Source: Verrucomicrobiota bacterium
GTDB taxonomy: Bacteria > Verrucomicrobiota > Verrucomicrobiia > Chthoniobacterales > UBA10450
Direction of reading: 5' to 3'
NCBI GenBank assembly: GCA_003218815.1
Contig: QHON01000045.1
Location: 1 to 15,781 of the forward strand
DNA: 15,781 nt
Each line of letters begins with the position of its first letter. Positions within the stretch are counted from its first letter, which is position 1. The notes under the pieces are model-generated. The model did no database searches, was not told the DNA's origin, and saw only the letters and a program-made list of their open reading frames with translations. This document shows positions 1 through 7,442 of this stretch, piece by piece. The translations under genes were made by a program, and so were the position numbers.

Positions 1-630
1 CGACACGAACAACAAGTGCTGACCATCAGGCGTCCAAGAAGGATTGATCGCGTGGTCCGTGGGCGCGTAGTAGTAGCGATAGACGTTGCTCGTGTGCTCA
101 GGCAACAAACGTCTTAGATCGGTGAGGCGGTCGTCGGCTATCTTTGCGGCATAGAGGTTGAAATGACCGCTGTCAGCGGTGGAAACGAATGCGACCTGGC
201 GGTCATCCGGTGAATAGCGCGGTTCGACATTGACATCACCATGCGTGGTTAGCGCAACTTCCCTGTGGGTTTGCAGGTCGAGCTGCCACAACTCGAGAGC
301 GTCGTTCTGGTAACGCGTGAATATAATGTGTCGGCCATCATGGGACCACTCCGGCTGGTAGTCGTAGCCCCCCGCGTGGGTGAGTTCCTGCGCCTGATCG
401 CTACCGATGCTCTGCCGCCACAGCGAACCACCCATGCTGTAAACCAGCTCTTTGCCATCAGGCGAAAATGTCAGTGCCGATGGGCCCGTGGTCAGCTGTG
501 GCAGATACATTTCACGATAGTAATAATTGTGCGGCAGCTGAATTTGCGCCAACACCGTCTTGCGCTCGGCCATTACCTGGAGGGGAGACAGTAACAACAA
601 CGCGCCCAGCAGGATCTTATGCTGACGCAT
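1..630 (-). CDS. Exported TolB-like (PD40) beta-propeller protein, N-terminal part, cut by the window edge
   Basis: The 210 visible residues begin with a clear Sec signal peptide (MRQHKILLGALLLLSPLQVMA, probable cleavage after VMA at residue 21-22), so the product is periplasmic or outer-membrane facing. At least four PD40/TolB-type blades follow, each with an SPDG-like turn: FSPDGKELVYS, WSHDGRHIIFTR, YSPDDRQVAFVS and WTPDGQHLLFVS. In proteobacteria this N-terminus is typical of long (about 1000 aa) proteins in which the propeller precedes an amidohydrolase domain, but that domain would lie outside the window, so the enzyme activity is inferred. I chose the ATG at 630 over the in-frame ATG at 636 because an AGGA lies six bases before it. 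The gene starts 11 bp after the stop of the upstream aminotransferase and is therefore probably the sixth gene of the catabolic operon. It might process an extracellular precursor of the substrate. No stop codon is seen down to base 1. Confidence 0.72.
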   Translation of the reverse strand, partial: MRQHKILLGALLLLSPLQVMAERKTVLAQIQLPHNYYYREMYLPQLTTGPSALTFSPDGKELVYSMGGSLWRQSIGSDQAQELTHAGGYDYQPEWSHDGRHIIFTRYQNDALELWQLDLQTHREVALTTHGDVNVEPRYSPDDRQVAFVSTADSGHFNLYAAKIADDRLTDLRRLLPEHTSNVYRYYYAPTDHAINPSWTPDGQHLLFVS

Positions 631-641
631 AATCATTCCTA

Positions 642-1976
642 CTATTGGGCGAGTGCTTCGAGCAGGGTGGCCTCTAACAGAGTGATGGCCTCGTCCACCT
701 GCGCGACCGACACAGTTAGCGGCGGTATGAAACGCACGGTGCTCTGCCCGCAGGGGAGCAAGAGCAGGCCTCGATGAAATGCACCTGTGATCACCGCATG
801 ACACGACTCTGTGCACGGTGCGCGGCTGGCTCGATCACTGACCAGCTCCATGCCGATCATCAGCCCTTTGCCACGGACCTCGCCGATGATCGGATGCCGC
901 GACTGCAATTCGCGCAGGCGTGTCATGAAATGGGTGCCGACTTTCTCGGCATTGGCGGCGTACTCGCGTTCGATCAGGTCGAGTGTCACCAAGGCGGCCG
1001 CGCAACAGAGCGGATTGCCGCCGTAAGTGTTCGCGTGCGCGCCGGGCTTCCACTGTTGCATGATGGTTTTTTTAGCCACGACCAGGCCAATCGGCAGGCC
1101 GGAACCCAAGCCCTTGGCCAAGGTCATGATGTCGGGCTGGACATCCCAGTGCTGACAGGCGAACATCCTGCCGCTGCGGCCCACGCCGGACTGCACTTCA
1201 TCGAGAATCAAGAAAATGCCGTGGCGATTGCACAACTGGCGCAAGCCGCCCAGAAACCCATCGGGCGGCACCACGTAGCCGCCCTCGCATTGAATCGGTT
1301 CGACCAGGATCGCGGCAACTTCGCTTGCCGGCACATTGCTGCCGAATAAGATGTTCTCAATGTAATTAAGTACGGCCTGACCTTGATCGTCGCCCGCGAA
1401 CAGCGGCCGGTAAGGATTCGGAAATGGCACGTGGGTGACACCTGGCATTGTCGAGAAGCCTTGCTGCTGCGTGCACTTGCTTGCAGTGAAAGCCAGCGAA
1501 CCCATTGTGCGCCCGTGGAAACCACCGAGAAAACCAATGAAGCGCGAGCGTCCACTGACATAACGCGCGAGTTTCAGGGCGCCTTCCACCGCTTCGGTAC
1601 CCGACTGGCAGAAAAAACTGAGCACTGGCTCTCCCATCGGCGATAGCGCATTGATTTTTTCGCCGAGTGCGACTTGCCTTTCATGCGAAAAATCAGGCGA
1701 AATGTGGAGGAACTCGTCTGCAGCATTCTTGATCGCCTGAACCACCTGCGGGTGTGAATGGCCGGTGCTGCACACGGCAATGCCGGCGGCAAAATCCAGG
1801 AACCGATTGCCGTCAACGTCCCAGACTTCGACACCGCGACCATGCGACATCACGAACGGGTACTCGCGCGGATACGAGGGCGATACCACTTCGGCGTCGC
1901 GGGCCAGGAGTGCTCGCGCTTTGGGTCCAGGCAATTCGGTTCGGATGGCGGGATGGTTATCGAAATCCTTCTTCAT
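642..1976 (-). CDS. Class-III PLP-dependent aminotransferase (GabT / acetylornithine-aminotransferase family)
   Basis: This 444-residue protein is a full-length fold-type I, subgroup III aminotransferase that moves an amino group from an omega- or beta-amino compound to a keto acid in the cytosol. Visible landmarks are the PLP-phosphate loop SGTEA (125-129), FHG (153-155), the pyridine-N-binding aspartate in ILDEVQSG (D259), the Schiff-base lysine in TLAKGLGSGLPIG (K288), and TYGGNP (317-322). The N-terminus (GPKARALLARD, SPSYPREYPFV) resembles the archaeal-type GABA/ornithine aminotransferase and amino-acid racemase subfamily rather than ArgD, so activity on a terminal amine is likely. The start ATG overlaps the stop of the CoA-transferase beta gene by ATGA, showing translational coupling. 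With a second, different class-III enzyme at the head of the operon, the two probably act on two amino groups of the same molecule. The exact substrate cannot be read from the sequence. Confidence 0.93.
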   Translation of the reverse strand: MKKDFDNHPAIRTELPGPKARALLARDAEVVSPSYPREYPFVMSHGRGVEVWDVDGNRFLDFAAGIAVCSTGHSHPQVVQAIKNAADEFLHISPDFSHERQVALGEKINALSPMGEPVLSFFCQSGTEAVEGALKLARYVSGRSRFIGFLGGFHGRTMGSLAFTASKCTQQQGFSTMPGVTHVPFPNPYRPLFAGDDQGQAVLNYIENILFGSNVPASEVAAILVEPIQCEGGYVVPPDGFLGGLRQLCNRHGIFLILDEVQSGVGRSGRMFACQHWDVQPDIMTLAKGLGSGLPIGLVVAKKTIMQQWKPGAHANTYGGNPLCCAAALVTLDLIEREYAANAEKVGTHFMTRLRELQSRHPIIGEVRGKGLMIGMELVSDRASRAPCTESCHAVITGAFHRGLLLLPCGQSTVRFIPPLTVSVAQVDEAITLLEATLLEALAQ

Positions 1977-2818
1977 GGGTTGACATGGCTTGCTGGGGCC
2001 GGACGCGGAGTTTTCTTCGACCGGCGTGTATTACTGGCATGAGCAATCTCCGTTCGCTTATGCAGGTCGCGAAGGACGCGCAGCTCGTCCGCGGTCGGCG
2101 CTGCGACGACGTCCATCCTGTCGGCAACTGCCAGTGGCCAGCCTGTGGCCGCGCGGATCCTCTCGACACTGACATTCTCATAGCGAGCGACTAGAGTGAG
2201 CTCCTGCGACCCGGTCGCCGGCTTGAGCACGCCCAAATCAGTGATTACCGCCTGCGGCCCGGCACCGGGTATAGCACGCCGTGCTCGCTCGCCATGTCCA
2301 TTGATGAAGCCTGCGCTCGTGCAAAAATCCAGTTTCGCGACAAAGGTTCGCGGTGATTGCTTCAGTACCACAAAAATTTGCTTGGCGTGGTGGGCAATTT
2401 CCGGCGCACCACCGGCGCCCGGCAGCCGCGTCTTCGGTTTTCTGTAGCCGCCGATGACAGTAGAATTAAGATTGCCAAAGCGATCAATCTGCGCCGCGCC
2501 AAGAAAGCCGACATCGATGCGGCCAGCCTGCAGCCAATAGGAAAAAATTTCTGGTAAGGGTACTACGGCGGTCGCGGTCTCGGCCAACTCGCCATCGCCG
2601 ATCGACAACGGCAATACCCTGGGGTGAGTGCCGATGGCGCCGGACTCGTAAATTAGCACCATGTCGGCGGCGTGAGTCAGGCGCGCAAGATTCGCTGCAG
2701 CGGAAGGCACGCCGATGCCGACGAAGCAAACACAGCCTGGCCGAATCAGGCGCGCGGCTGCGATCGTCATCATTTCGTCCGGAGTATATGAATTTACTGA
2801 GCAGGAATGCACGCTCAT
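1973..2818 (-). CDS. CoA-transferase subunit beta (CatJ / GctB type), likely 3-oxoadipate:succinyl-CoA
   Basis: Beta subunit of a family I CoA-transferase, which with the alpha subunit swaps CoA between succinyl-CoA and a carboxylic acid. The catalytic glutamate is expected at E58 in YESGAIG, the motif that carries the active-site Glu of glutaconate CoA-transferase B. Other family signatures are FVGIGVPSAAANLAR (32-46), VGFLGAAQIDRFGNLNST (103-120) and LPGAGGAPEIA (132-142). CatJ-type proteins with these motifs use 3-oxoadipate, and that is the best guess here given the PcaF-like thiolase and PcaR-like regulator next door; glutaconate or another dicarboxylate cannot be excluded. The protein is 281 residues, with a basic, proline-rich tail of about 20 residues (from NTRRSKKTPR) that looks like an extension beyond the usual fold. 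The start overlaps the alpha-subunit stop by ATGA, and the end overlaps the next aminotransferase start in the same way. Confidence 0.9.
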   Translation of the reverse strand: MSVHSCSVNSYTPDEMMTIAAARLIRPGCVCFVGIGVPSAAANLARLTHAADMVLIYESGAIGTHPRVLPLSIGDGELAETATAVVPLPEIFSYWLQAGRIDVGFLGAAQIDRFGNLNSTVIGGYRKPKTRLPGAGGAPEIAHHAKQIFVVLKQSPRTFVAKLDFCTSAGFINGHGERARRAIPGAGPQAVITDLGVLKPATGSQELTLVARYENVSVERIRAATGWPLAVADRMDVVAAPTADELRVLRDLHKRTEIAHASNTRRSKKTPRPAPASHVNP

Positions 2819-3614
2819 GCCGCCTCCGCCAAGCTGTCCAGGAATTCCGCGTGGTCGCGACTACAAAGCACGTGACGGGTGATCCAGTCAGTGAAGCGCT
2901 CACGGTCGCGGGCGATCTCATCCCAAGCCAGGTAAAAGGCGTTGTCCCGTGCGTAGTAGCCATGCGCATAAGAGGGATAAGCACCCGTAGGTACCTCGGC
3001 AATCGCTGTGACTATCCAGTGTGGCAAAACGATTGCATTTATGGGCGCCGCGAGGGACTCGACGATTTCTTCAACCGTGACGATCAGCGTGCTTGCCGCC
3101 AACGCCGCCTCTTTCTGGGCACCAACAATGCCACGGATAAAAATGTTGCCTTGGCGATCCGCGGCTTGCGCGTGTAATACGGTGACATCTGGATTGATCG
3201 CCGGCACCGTGGCGATCGCCGCGTTTGTGTAGGGGCAACGTACTTCGCGCACCTGCGGGTTGGCGCCTGGAAGATCGGTTGCGACATAACCGCGCAGCAT
3301 TCCGAATGGTAAGCGGGCCGCGCCTGCGCTATAGGCCGCCGCCATCCCCGCGTGCGAATGTTCGTGGATGCTCAATGGCCGCGGCCAATCATTCTCGACC
3401 GCATCGCGCAGCCGATGCAGCGAACCGACGCCGGGATTGCCACCCCAGGAAAACGTCAGGGCGCGGGCACACCCAGCGCCAATCAATTGATCGTAGATCA
3501 GGTCTGGCGTCATCCGGATCAGATGCAGATCGCGTTTTTTCTGGCGCAGGATCTCGTGTCCGGCAGCGAACGGAATCAGATGGGTGAAGCCTTCCAGCGC
3601 AATGCTCTGACCAT
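2815..3614 (-). CDS. CoA-transferase subunit alpha (CatI / GctA type); conserved N-terminus lacks an in-frame start codon
   Basis: Partner of the beta subunit. The family hallmarks are strong: MTPDLIYDQLIGAGCAR, FSWGGNPGVGSLHRLRDAV, EHSHAGMAAAYSAGAA, TVEEIVESLAAP and PSYAHGYYARDNAFY. The first in-frame ATG is at 3513, but translating upstream in that frame continues perfect family sequence (EGFTHLIPFAAGHEILRQ, then LHLIR), so starting at 3513 would delete an essential part. In that frame there is no ATG, GTG or TTG between codon 3513 and an in-frame TAA near 3755 inside the aldehyde dehydrogenase gene. An ATG at 3612-3614 directly follows the aldehyde dehydrogenase stop (TAGATG), just where a coupled start would be, but it is one base out of frame and reaches a stop after 12 codons. 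Either a base is missing near 3605-3620 (real frameshift or sequencing error) or a non-standard start is used. The coordinates given mark the likely extent of the gene, not a clean reading frame. Confidence 0.85.
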
Positions 3615-5183
3615 CTACTCCACTTTTGTCTGTGATTGTTCGCGCTGGTATTGCGCTAGATAATAGAAGGAGGCAATGCCCTTGCCCGAGGAACCCGATC
3701 CTTTCCAGCCGCCAAAAGGCTGATAACCGGGCCAGGCGCCGGTCGTGGCCCCCTGTGGACGATTAACGTAGGTGACTCCCGCCTCGATGTTGTCGAAGAA
3801 GTAGGCTGCATCTTCGTCATTGCCGTAGCAACCGGCAGTCAGTCCGAACCGGGAATCATTGGCCAGCCGTACGGCCTCACTGCGATCGCGCACCCGACAA
3901 AGCATGGCGATAGGCACGAACATTTCCTCGGCAAACAGGGGATGCGTAGACGGCGCTTCTGCCAGAGTCGGTGCAACAAAATACCCATGCGCCAGCTCAC
4001 CATCGGTCAGACGCTGGCCGCCACAGAGAACGCGACCGCCGTTTTCGCTGAGTTGCTTGCTATAGCGCTGGTAGTTTTTCAAGGCGTTGGCGGTGGTCAC
4101 TGGCCCGAGCCAGTTTTCCTGTCGCGAAGGATCGCCGATGGTAACAGCGGCGATTTTTTCCTGGAGTTTTTCGATCAGCGCATCGGCCACCTCGTCATCA
4201 ACGTAGATTCGTGACACCGCTGAGCACTTCTGTCCGCTCAAGCCGTATGCCGAACGCACAATCCCGGCGGCAGCGCATTCGAGATCGGCATTCGCGGTCA
4301 CAACGCAGGCGTTCTTGCCGCCCATCTCGGTGATGCAGGGCCGCGGATATCGGCCATTGGCCACGCTACGATAGATATGCATGCCGACATCAAAGGAGCC
4401 GGTGAAGGTTATTCCGGCGGTATTCGCATGCTTCAGCAGCGTCTCCCCAACCACGCTGCCGCTACCATTGAGATAGTTGAAAACTCCGCGCGGAGTGCCA
4501 GCATCGCGTAAACAATCTGCGAGCAGGCGTCCCGACCACGGCGTATCGCTGGCCGTCTTGAGCACGACGGTGTTCCCGGTGATCAGAGCTGCAGCCACGG
4601 GCCCGCCTGCGAGTGCAAAAGGAAAGTTATATGGTGCGATGACGACCCAGGTACCATAAGGCTTCATCACGCTGCGATTGTGCGAACGGAAACCCGGTAG
4701 CGGATCGTCGGGCAGAAGATGATCGAAACCGTTTTGTCTGACAAAATCATCAGCGTAGAGGTTGAAGAAGTCCGCCGTCTCTTGCACCTCGCCCAGCGCT
4801 TCCATCCGGTTCTTACCCACTTCAAGCGCCATGGCTGCAGCGATGTGATAAACGCGTTCTTCGATCAGCGTCGCGACGCGCTTGAGCAGACGCACACGCT
4901 CGGCCATCGGTGTTGCGCGCCAGCTTGGGAAAGCAGCGTGTGCGGCTACCATTGCGTCGTTCGCATCATCGACAGTGGCGAGCGGGAAGTGGCCGAGGAT
5001 GCGGCGCTGGTCAATAGGACTGCGCCGCGTGTCGTGGCTCGCGGCGACGCGGTCCTTGCCATTGATATAAAGAGGGTGAGTGGCGCCTAAGGAGCGATTG
5101 AGTTCGGCTAGCGAAGTATCAAATTGCGTGTGCATGTCCGCTGGCGGGTTGAACATGGTCGCGTAAGTCAGTTTGAAGCTCAT
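3615..5183 (-). CDS. Aldehyde dehydrogenase, L-glutamate gamma-semialdehyde (P5C) dehydrogenase-like
   Basis: NAD(P)-dependent aldehyde dehydrogenase of 522 residues. Catalytic and cofactor residues are all present: N186 in APYNFPFA, K209 in VVLKTAS, the cofactor loop FTGSFDVG (260-267), the general base E286 in TEMGGKNA, the nucleophile C320 in SGQKCSAVSR, and EEMFVP (419-424). The long N-terminal arm and the C-terminal PGYQPFGGWKGSGSSGKG segment match the RocA/P5C-dehydrogenase branch, whose substrate is an amino-semialdehyde in equilibrium with a cyclic imine. No proline dehydrogenase is present, so proline degradation is not supported by context. Lying between two aminotransferases and a CoA-transferase, it more likely oxidises an amino-semialdehyde made by the first aminotransferase, for example 3-aminoadipate 6-semialdehyde. 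The start overlaps the upstream stop by ATGA. The stop TAG abuts the ATG discussed under the CoA-transferase alpha gene. Confidence 0.93.
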   Translation of the reverse strand: MSFKLTYATMFNPPADMHTQFDTSLAELNRSLGATHPLYINGKDRVAASHDTRRSPIDQRRILGHFPLATVDDANDAMVAAHAAFPSWRATPMAERVRLLKRVATLIEERVYHIAAAMALEVGKNRMEALGEVQETADFFNLYADDFVRQNGFDHLLPDDPLPGFRSHNRSVMKPYGTWVVIAPYNFPFALAGGPVAAALITGNTVVLKTASDTPWSGRLLADCLRDAGTPRGVFNYLNGSGSVVGETLLKHANTAGITFTGSFDVGMHIYRSVANGRYPRPCITEMGGKNACVVTANADLECAAAGIVRSAYGLSGQKCSAVSRIYVDDEVADALIEKLQEKIAAVTIGDPSRQENWLGPVTTANALKNYQRYSKQLSENGGRVLCGGQRLTDGELAHGYFVAPTLAEAPSTHPLFAEEMFVPIAMLCRVRDRSEAVRLANDSRFGLTAGCYGNDEDAAYFFDNIEAGVTYVNRPQGATTGAWPGYQPFGGWKGSGSSGKGIASFYYLAQYQREQSQTKVE

Positions 5184-6493
5184 GCGGACTCGATTTCACT
5201 AATCAGGCGATCGAGAAACGCCAGGGCATCGCTCAGTTCGCGTTCTTCAATCACTAAAGGCGGTGCCAGGATGATCAGGTTCCCGCGTACCGCAAAAGAT
5301 ACCCCGCGGGCGAGCGCTTTTTGGACAAGGGCCGTCAGTTGCGGGGGCGTTTGTGGCCAGGGTGCTAGCGGTGCGCGGCTGACTGGGTCGCTGACCAGTT
5401 CCATGACCGCGAACAAACCATGGCCACCGCGCACATCGCCGATCAAGCGATGTTTTTGCTGTAGGCGCTTTAATTCGACCAACATCGCACCACCCAAACG
5501 GCGCGAGCGCTCGATCAATTCTTCATCTTCATAAGCGCGGACCGCCGCCATTCCGGCGGCGCAAGCCAGGGGATGGCCACAATAAGTCAAGCCGGTGAAG
5601 AGCATCTGCGTTTCTAAACGCCGGGCGACATTTTCGTTCGCCACCACCGCCCCGAGTGGCAAATGTGCACCAGTCAGCCCCTTCGCGAGTGTCATCAGAT
5701 CGGGTTTGCCGGCGTCACCGTATCGTTGCCACGCAAACCATTCGCCACAGCGACCAAAGGCGCTCATCACTTCATCGGCAATCAGGAATACGCCGCGCGA
5801 CCGTGCAAGCTCGCGCAAACCCGGCCAGTAATTGTCCGGCGGCACGATGCCATTAGTGCCGGCATTGGGCTCCATCAGGACAGCGGCAACCGACTCTGCA
5901 CCTTTGCGGTCGATTTCATCAGCAACGGCCGCGACGGCACGCTGGCCGCACTCGATTTCGCTGCTACTGGCAAACGGGCACCGATACGCATATGGCGACG
6001 CGACCTGCGCAACGGCGTAAAGCTCCGGATCAACTTGGTGATGAGTGCGCGCGTCTCCGGAGAACGCCATGCAGGCGTAGCTGGCGCCGTGATAGGAACG
6101 ATCGCGAGTGATTATCCAGCCATGCGCGAGCCCACGCGCTTGTCGCGCGAACTTGACAGCGTGCTCGTTCGCGTCGGCACCAGCCACGGTAAAAAATACG
6201 CGACCATGCTCAAAACCAGCCTTCTCGAGCAAAGCTTCCGCTAGTTCTGCACGTGGTTGGGTACCCCAGGCGGAGGTAATAAAACATAAACGCTCAGCCT
6301 GCTCAAGGATCGCTTTAACCACCGCGGGATGCTGATGCCCGAGGTTACTGCATTCGGATAGACTGCTCATGTCCAAATAATCATGGCCGTCGGCGTCCCA
6401 GAAGTGCGCGCCGCGTCCGCCGACAATGGTCGGTGCCTGCCATTGGGCCGGCACACACCAGCTGTGCAAAACGCTATTGCGTTCGCTGATCAC
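5180..6493 (-). CDS. Class-III omega-aminotransferase (beta-alanine/taurine:pyruvate-like branch)
   Basis: This 437-residue PLP enzyme is first in the minus-strand operon. Class III features visible are the phosphate-binding segment AGADANE (104-110), RSYHG (132-136), the aspartate in LIADEVMSAFGR (D240), the Schiff-base lysine in TLAKGLTGAHLPLG (K271) and GLTYCGHPLACAA (301-313). The HSW start, the DANE and SYHGA motifs and the TLAKGLTGAHLPLG block place it in the omega-amino-acid:pyruvate branch, clearly different from the second aminotransferase of this operon, so the two are not duplicates. Expected substrates are omega-amines or beta-amino acids. The start is a GTG at 6493; an AAAGG eight bases upstream is a fair ribosome-binding site and no better start lies downstream before conserved sequence. 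It is transcribed away from the IclR gene across a region that contains a palindromic operator. The end overlaps the aldehyde dehydrogenase by ATGA. Confidence 0.92.
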   Translation of the reverse strand: MISERNSVLHSWCVPAQWQAPTIVGGRGAHFWDADGHDYLDMSSLSECSNLGHQHPAVVKAILEQAERLCFITSAWGTQPRAELAEALLEKAGFEHGRVFFTVAGADANEHAVKFARQARGLAHGWIITRDRSYHGASYACMAFSGDARTHHQVDPELYAVAQVASPYAYRCPFASSSEIECGQRAVAAVADEIDRKGAESVAAVLMEPNAGTNGIVPPDNYWPGLRELARSRGVFLIADEVMSAFGRCGEWFAWQRYGDAGKPDLMTLAKGLTGAHLPLGAVVANENVARRLETQMLFTGLTYCGHPLACAAGMAAVRAYEDEELIERSRRLGGAMLVELKRLQQKHRLIGDVRGGHGLFAVMELVSDPVSRAPLAPWPQTPPQLTALVQKALARGVSFAVRGNLIILAPPLVIEERELSDALAFLDRLISEIESA

Positions 6494-6528
6494 GGGAGAC
6501 GCCTTTCGGGAACCGCTGGCTGGGGTGG

Positions 6529-6543
6529 GTTCGATAATCGAAC
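6529..6543. promoter_or_regulatory. Perfect 15-bp palindrome, probable operator of the IclR/PcaR-like regulator
   Basis: GTTCGAT-A-ATCGAAC has perfectly complementary seven-base arms around one central base. It lies in the 124-bp gap between the divergent aminotransferase (GTG at 6493) and the regulator (ATG at 6618). It closely resembles the PcaR operator of Pseudomonas pcaIJ as I remember it, which fits a regulator of the PcaR branch. The position, 36 bp before the aminotransferase start and 75 bp before the regulator start, would let one protein control both directions. Binding is inferred. Confidence 0.72.
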
Positions 6544-6547
6544 ATTA

Positions 6548-6562
6548 ATTCGCATTGCGCAC
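6548..6562. promoter_or_regulatory. Degenerate second operator-like site
   Basis: ATTCGCA-T-TGCGCAC is an imperfect palindrome. Its reverse complement matches the 15-bp palindrome at 6529-6543 at nine positions by hand count, and the two centres are 19 bp apart, near two helical turns. It could be a weaker site for the same regulator. A TATAAA at 6565-6570 just beyond it could be the -10 element of the regulator-thiolase transcript, but I find no good -35 box at the proper distance. Confidence 0.35.
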
Positions 6563-6617
6563 CCTATAAAATCCTATTACCCTCTCGTTGTCAATCAATT
6601 CATTGAAGCCTCCTTCC

Positions 6618-7442
6618 ATGGTGTTCCGCCCGTCGTTCACCGATAGCCCCGATTACATTCAATCGCTCGACCGCGGCTTGCAGGTATTGCGCGCGTTCAA
6701 TCGCGAACGGCCCCGTTGCACCCTGTCCGAAATTGCAGCGCAGATCGGCTTGTCGCGTGCGGTGGCCCGGCGCAGCTTGTTAACCCTGCAACACCTCGGC
6801 TATGTGGCCGCCCAAGACCGGCATTTTTTTCTGACACCGCGAGTGCTCGAGCTCGGCTACAGCTATCTTTCTTCGTTGGACCTGACTGAGTTGGCGCACG
6901 AAGCGATGGAACAGTTGTCGCAGCGGGTGGGCGAGTCGTGTTCGATGGCGGTACTGGATGGCAGCGAGATCGTCTATGTAGCTCGCGTGGCGGTCCGTCG
7001 CCTGATGAGTGTTGCGCTCGGTGTGGGCGCGCGGTTGCCCGCATTCGCCGCCTCGATGGGTCGCGTCCTGTTGGCGGACAAATCGGACGCCGAGCTCACT
7101 GCCTGGTTGCGCGAAAATACGTTCCGCGCAATTACCGCGCACACCGTCTATAAGACCCGGGCGCTCCAAGCGGAAATCCTGAAGGTGCGCCGCCAAGGCT
7201 ATGCGTTCGTCTCGCAGGAGCTGGAGCTGGGACTGTGCTCGATTGCTGTGCCAGTTCGTTCTGCGACAGGACTGGTCGTGTGCGGTCTCAACGTCAGCAT
7301 GCGTTACAGCGACAACGTGCAGGCGTTGGCCCGGAAAAAAATGTTACCTGCTTTGCATCGCGCGCGTCAGGCGATTGAACAGGCGGTGGCACGCGATGGT
7401 TGGCAACCGCTGACCGTTTCCCGGAGTCCATCATATGGCTGA
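6618..7442 (+). CDS. IclR-family transcriptional regulator, PcaR/PobR-like
   Basis: This 274-residue regulator has an N-terminal winged helix-turn-helix (about residues 13-75: YIQSLDRGLQVLRAF, TLSEIAAQIGLSRAVARRSLLTLQHLGYV) followed by an IclR effector-binding domain (about 85-260: SCSMAVLDGSEIVYVARV, LGVGARLPAFAASMGRVLLA, QELELGLCSIAVPV). The sequence around DSPDYIQSLDRGL and the SCSMAVLDG and RLPAFAASMGR blocks match the PcaR/PcaU/PobR branch, whose members respond to beta-ketoadipate or related acids and control protocatechuate-pathway genes. I chose the ATG at 6618; an upstream in-frame TTG at 6588 would add ten residues of no obvious family similarity. The gene overlaps the start of the thiolase by 8 bp and so is probably co-transcribed with it. 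Divergence from the aminotransferase operon across a palindrome suggests it controls both units and itself. Confidence 0.93.
   Translation: MVFRPSFTDSPDYIQSLDRGLQVLRAFNRERPRCTLSEIAAQIGLSRAVARRSLLTLQHLGYVAAQDRHFFLTPRVLELGYSYLSSLDLTELAHEAMEQLSQRVGESCSMAVLDGSEIVYVARVAVRRLMSVALGVGARLPAFAASMGRVLLADKSDAELTAWLRENTFRAITAHTVYKTRALQAEILKVRRQGYAFVSQELELGLCSIAVPVRSATGLVVCGLNVSMRYSDNVQALARKKMLPALHRARQAIEQAVARDGWQPLTVSRSPSYG
7424..7427 (+). promoter_or_regulatory. Ribosome-binding site of the thiolase gene, inside the regulator gene
   Basis: GGAG sits seven bases before the thiolase ATG at 7435, within the last codons of the IclR gene. It supports ATG 7435 as the true thiolase start and a regulator-thiolase transcription unit. 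Confidence 0.6.

Noticed and set aside
774..1349. Plus-strand open frame of 191 codons
   Set aside because: It lies entirely opposite the GabT-like aminotransferase, shows no family features and is histidine/alanine-rich as expected for an antisense shadow.
5663..6244. Plus-strand open frame of 193 codons
   Set aside because: Antisense to the first aminotransferase, whose motifs are intact; no domain features.
642..6493. Proline, arginine or simple GABA degradation operon
   Set aside because: The dehydrogenase and GabT-like enzyme would fit, but proline dehydrogenase, arginase and succinate-semialdehyde dehydrogenase are absent, and the CoA-transferase, thiolase and PcaR-like regulator would be unexplained.
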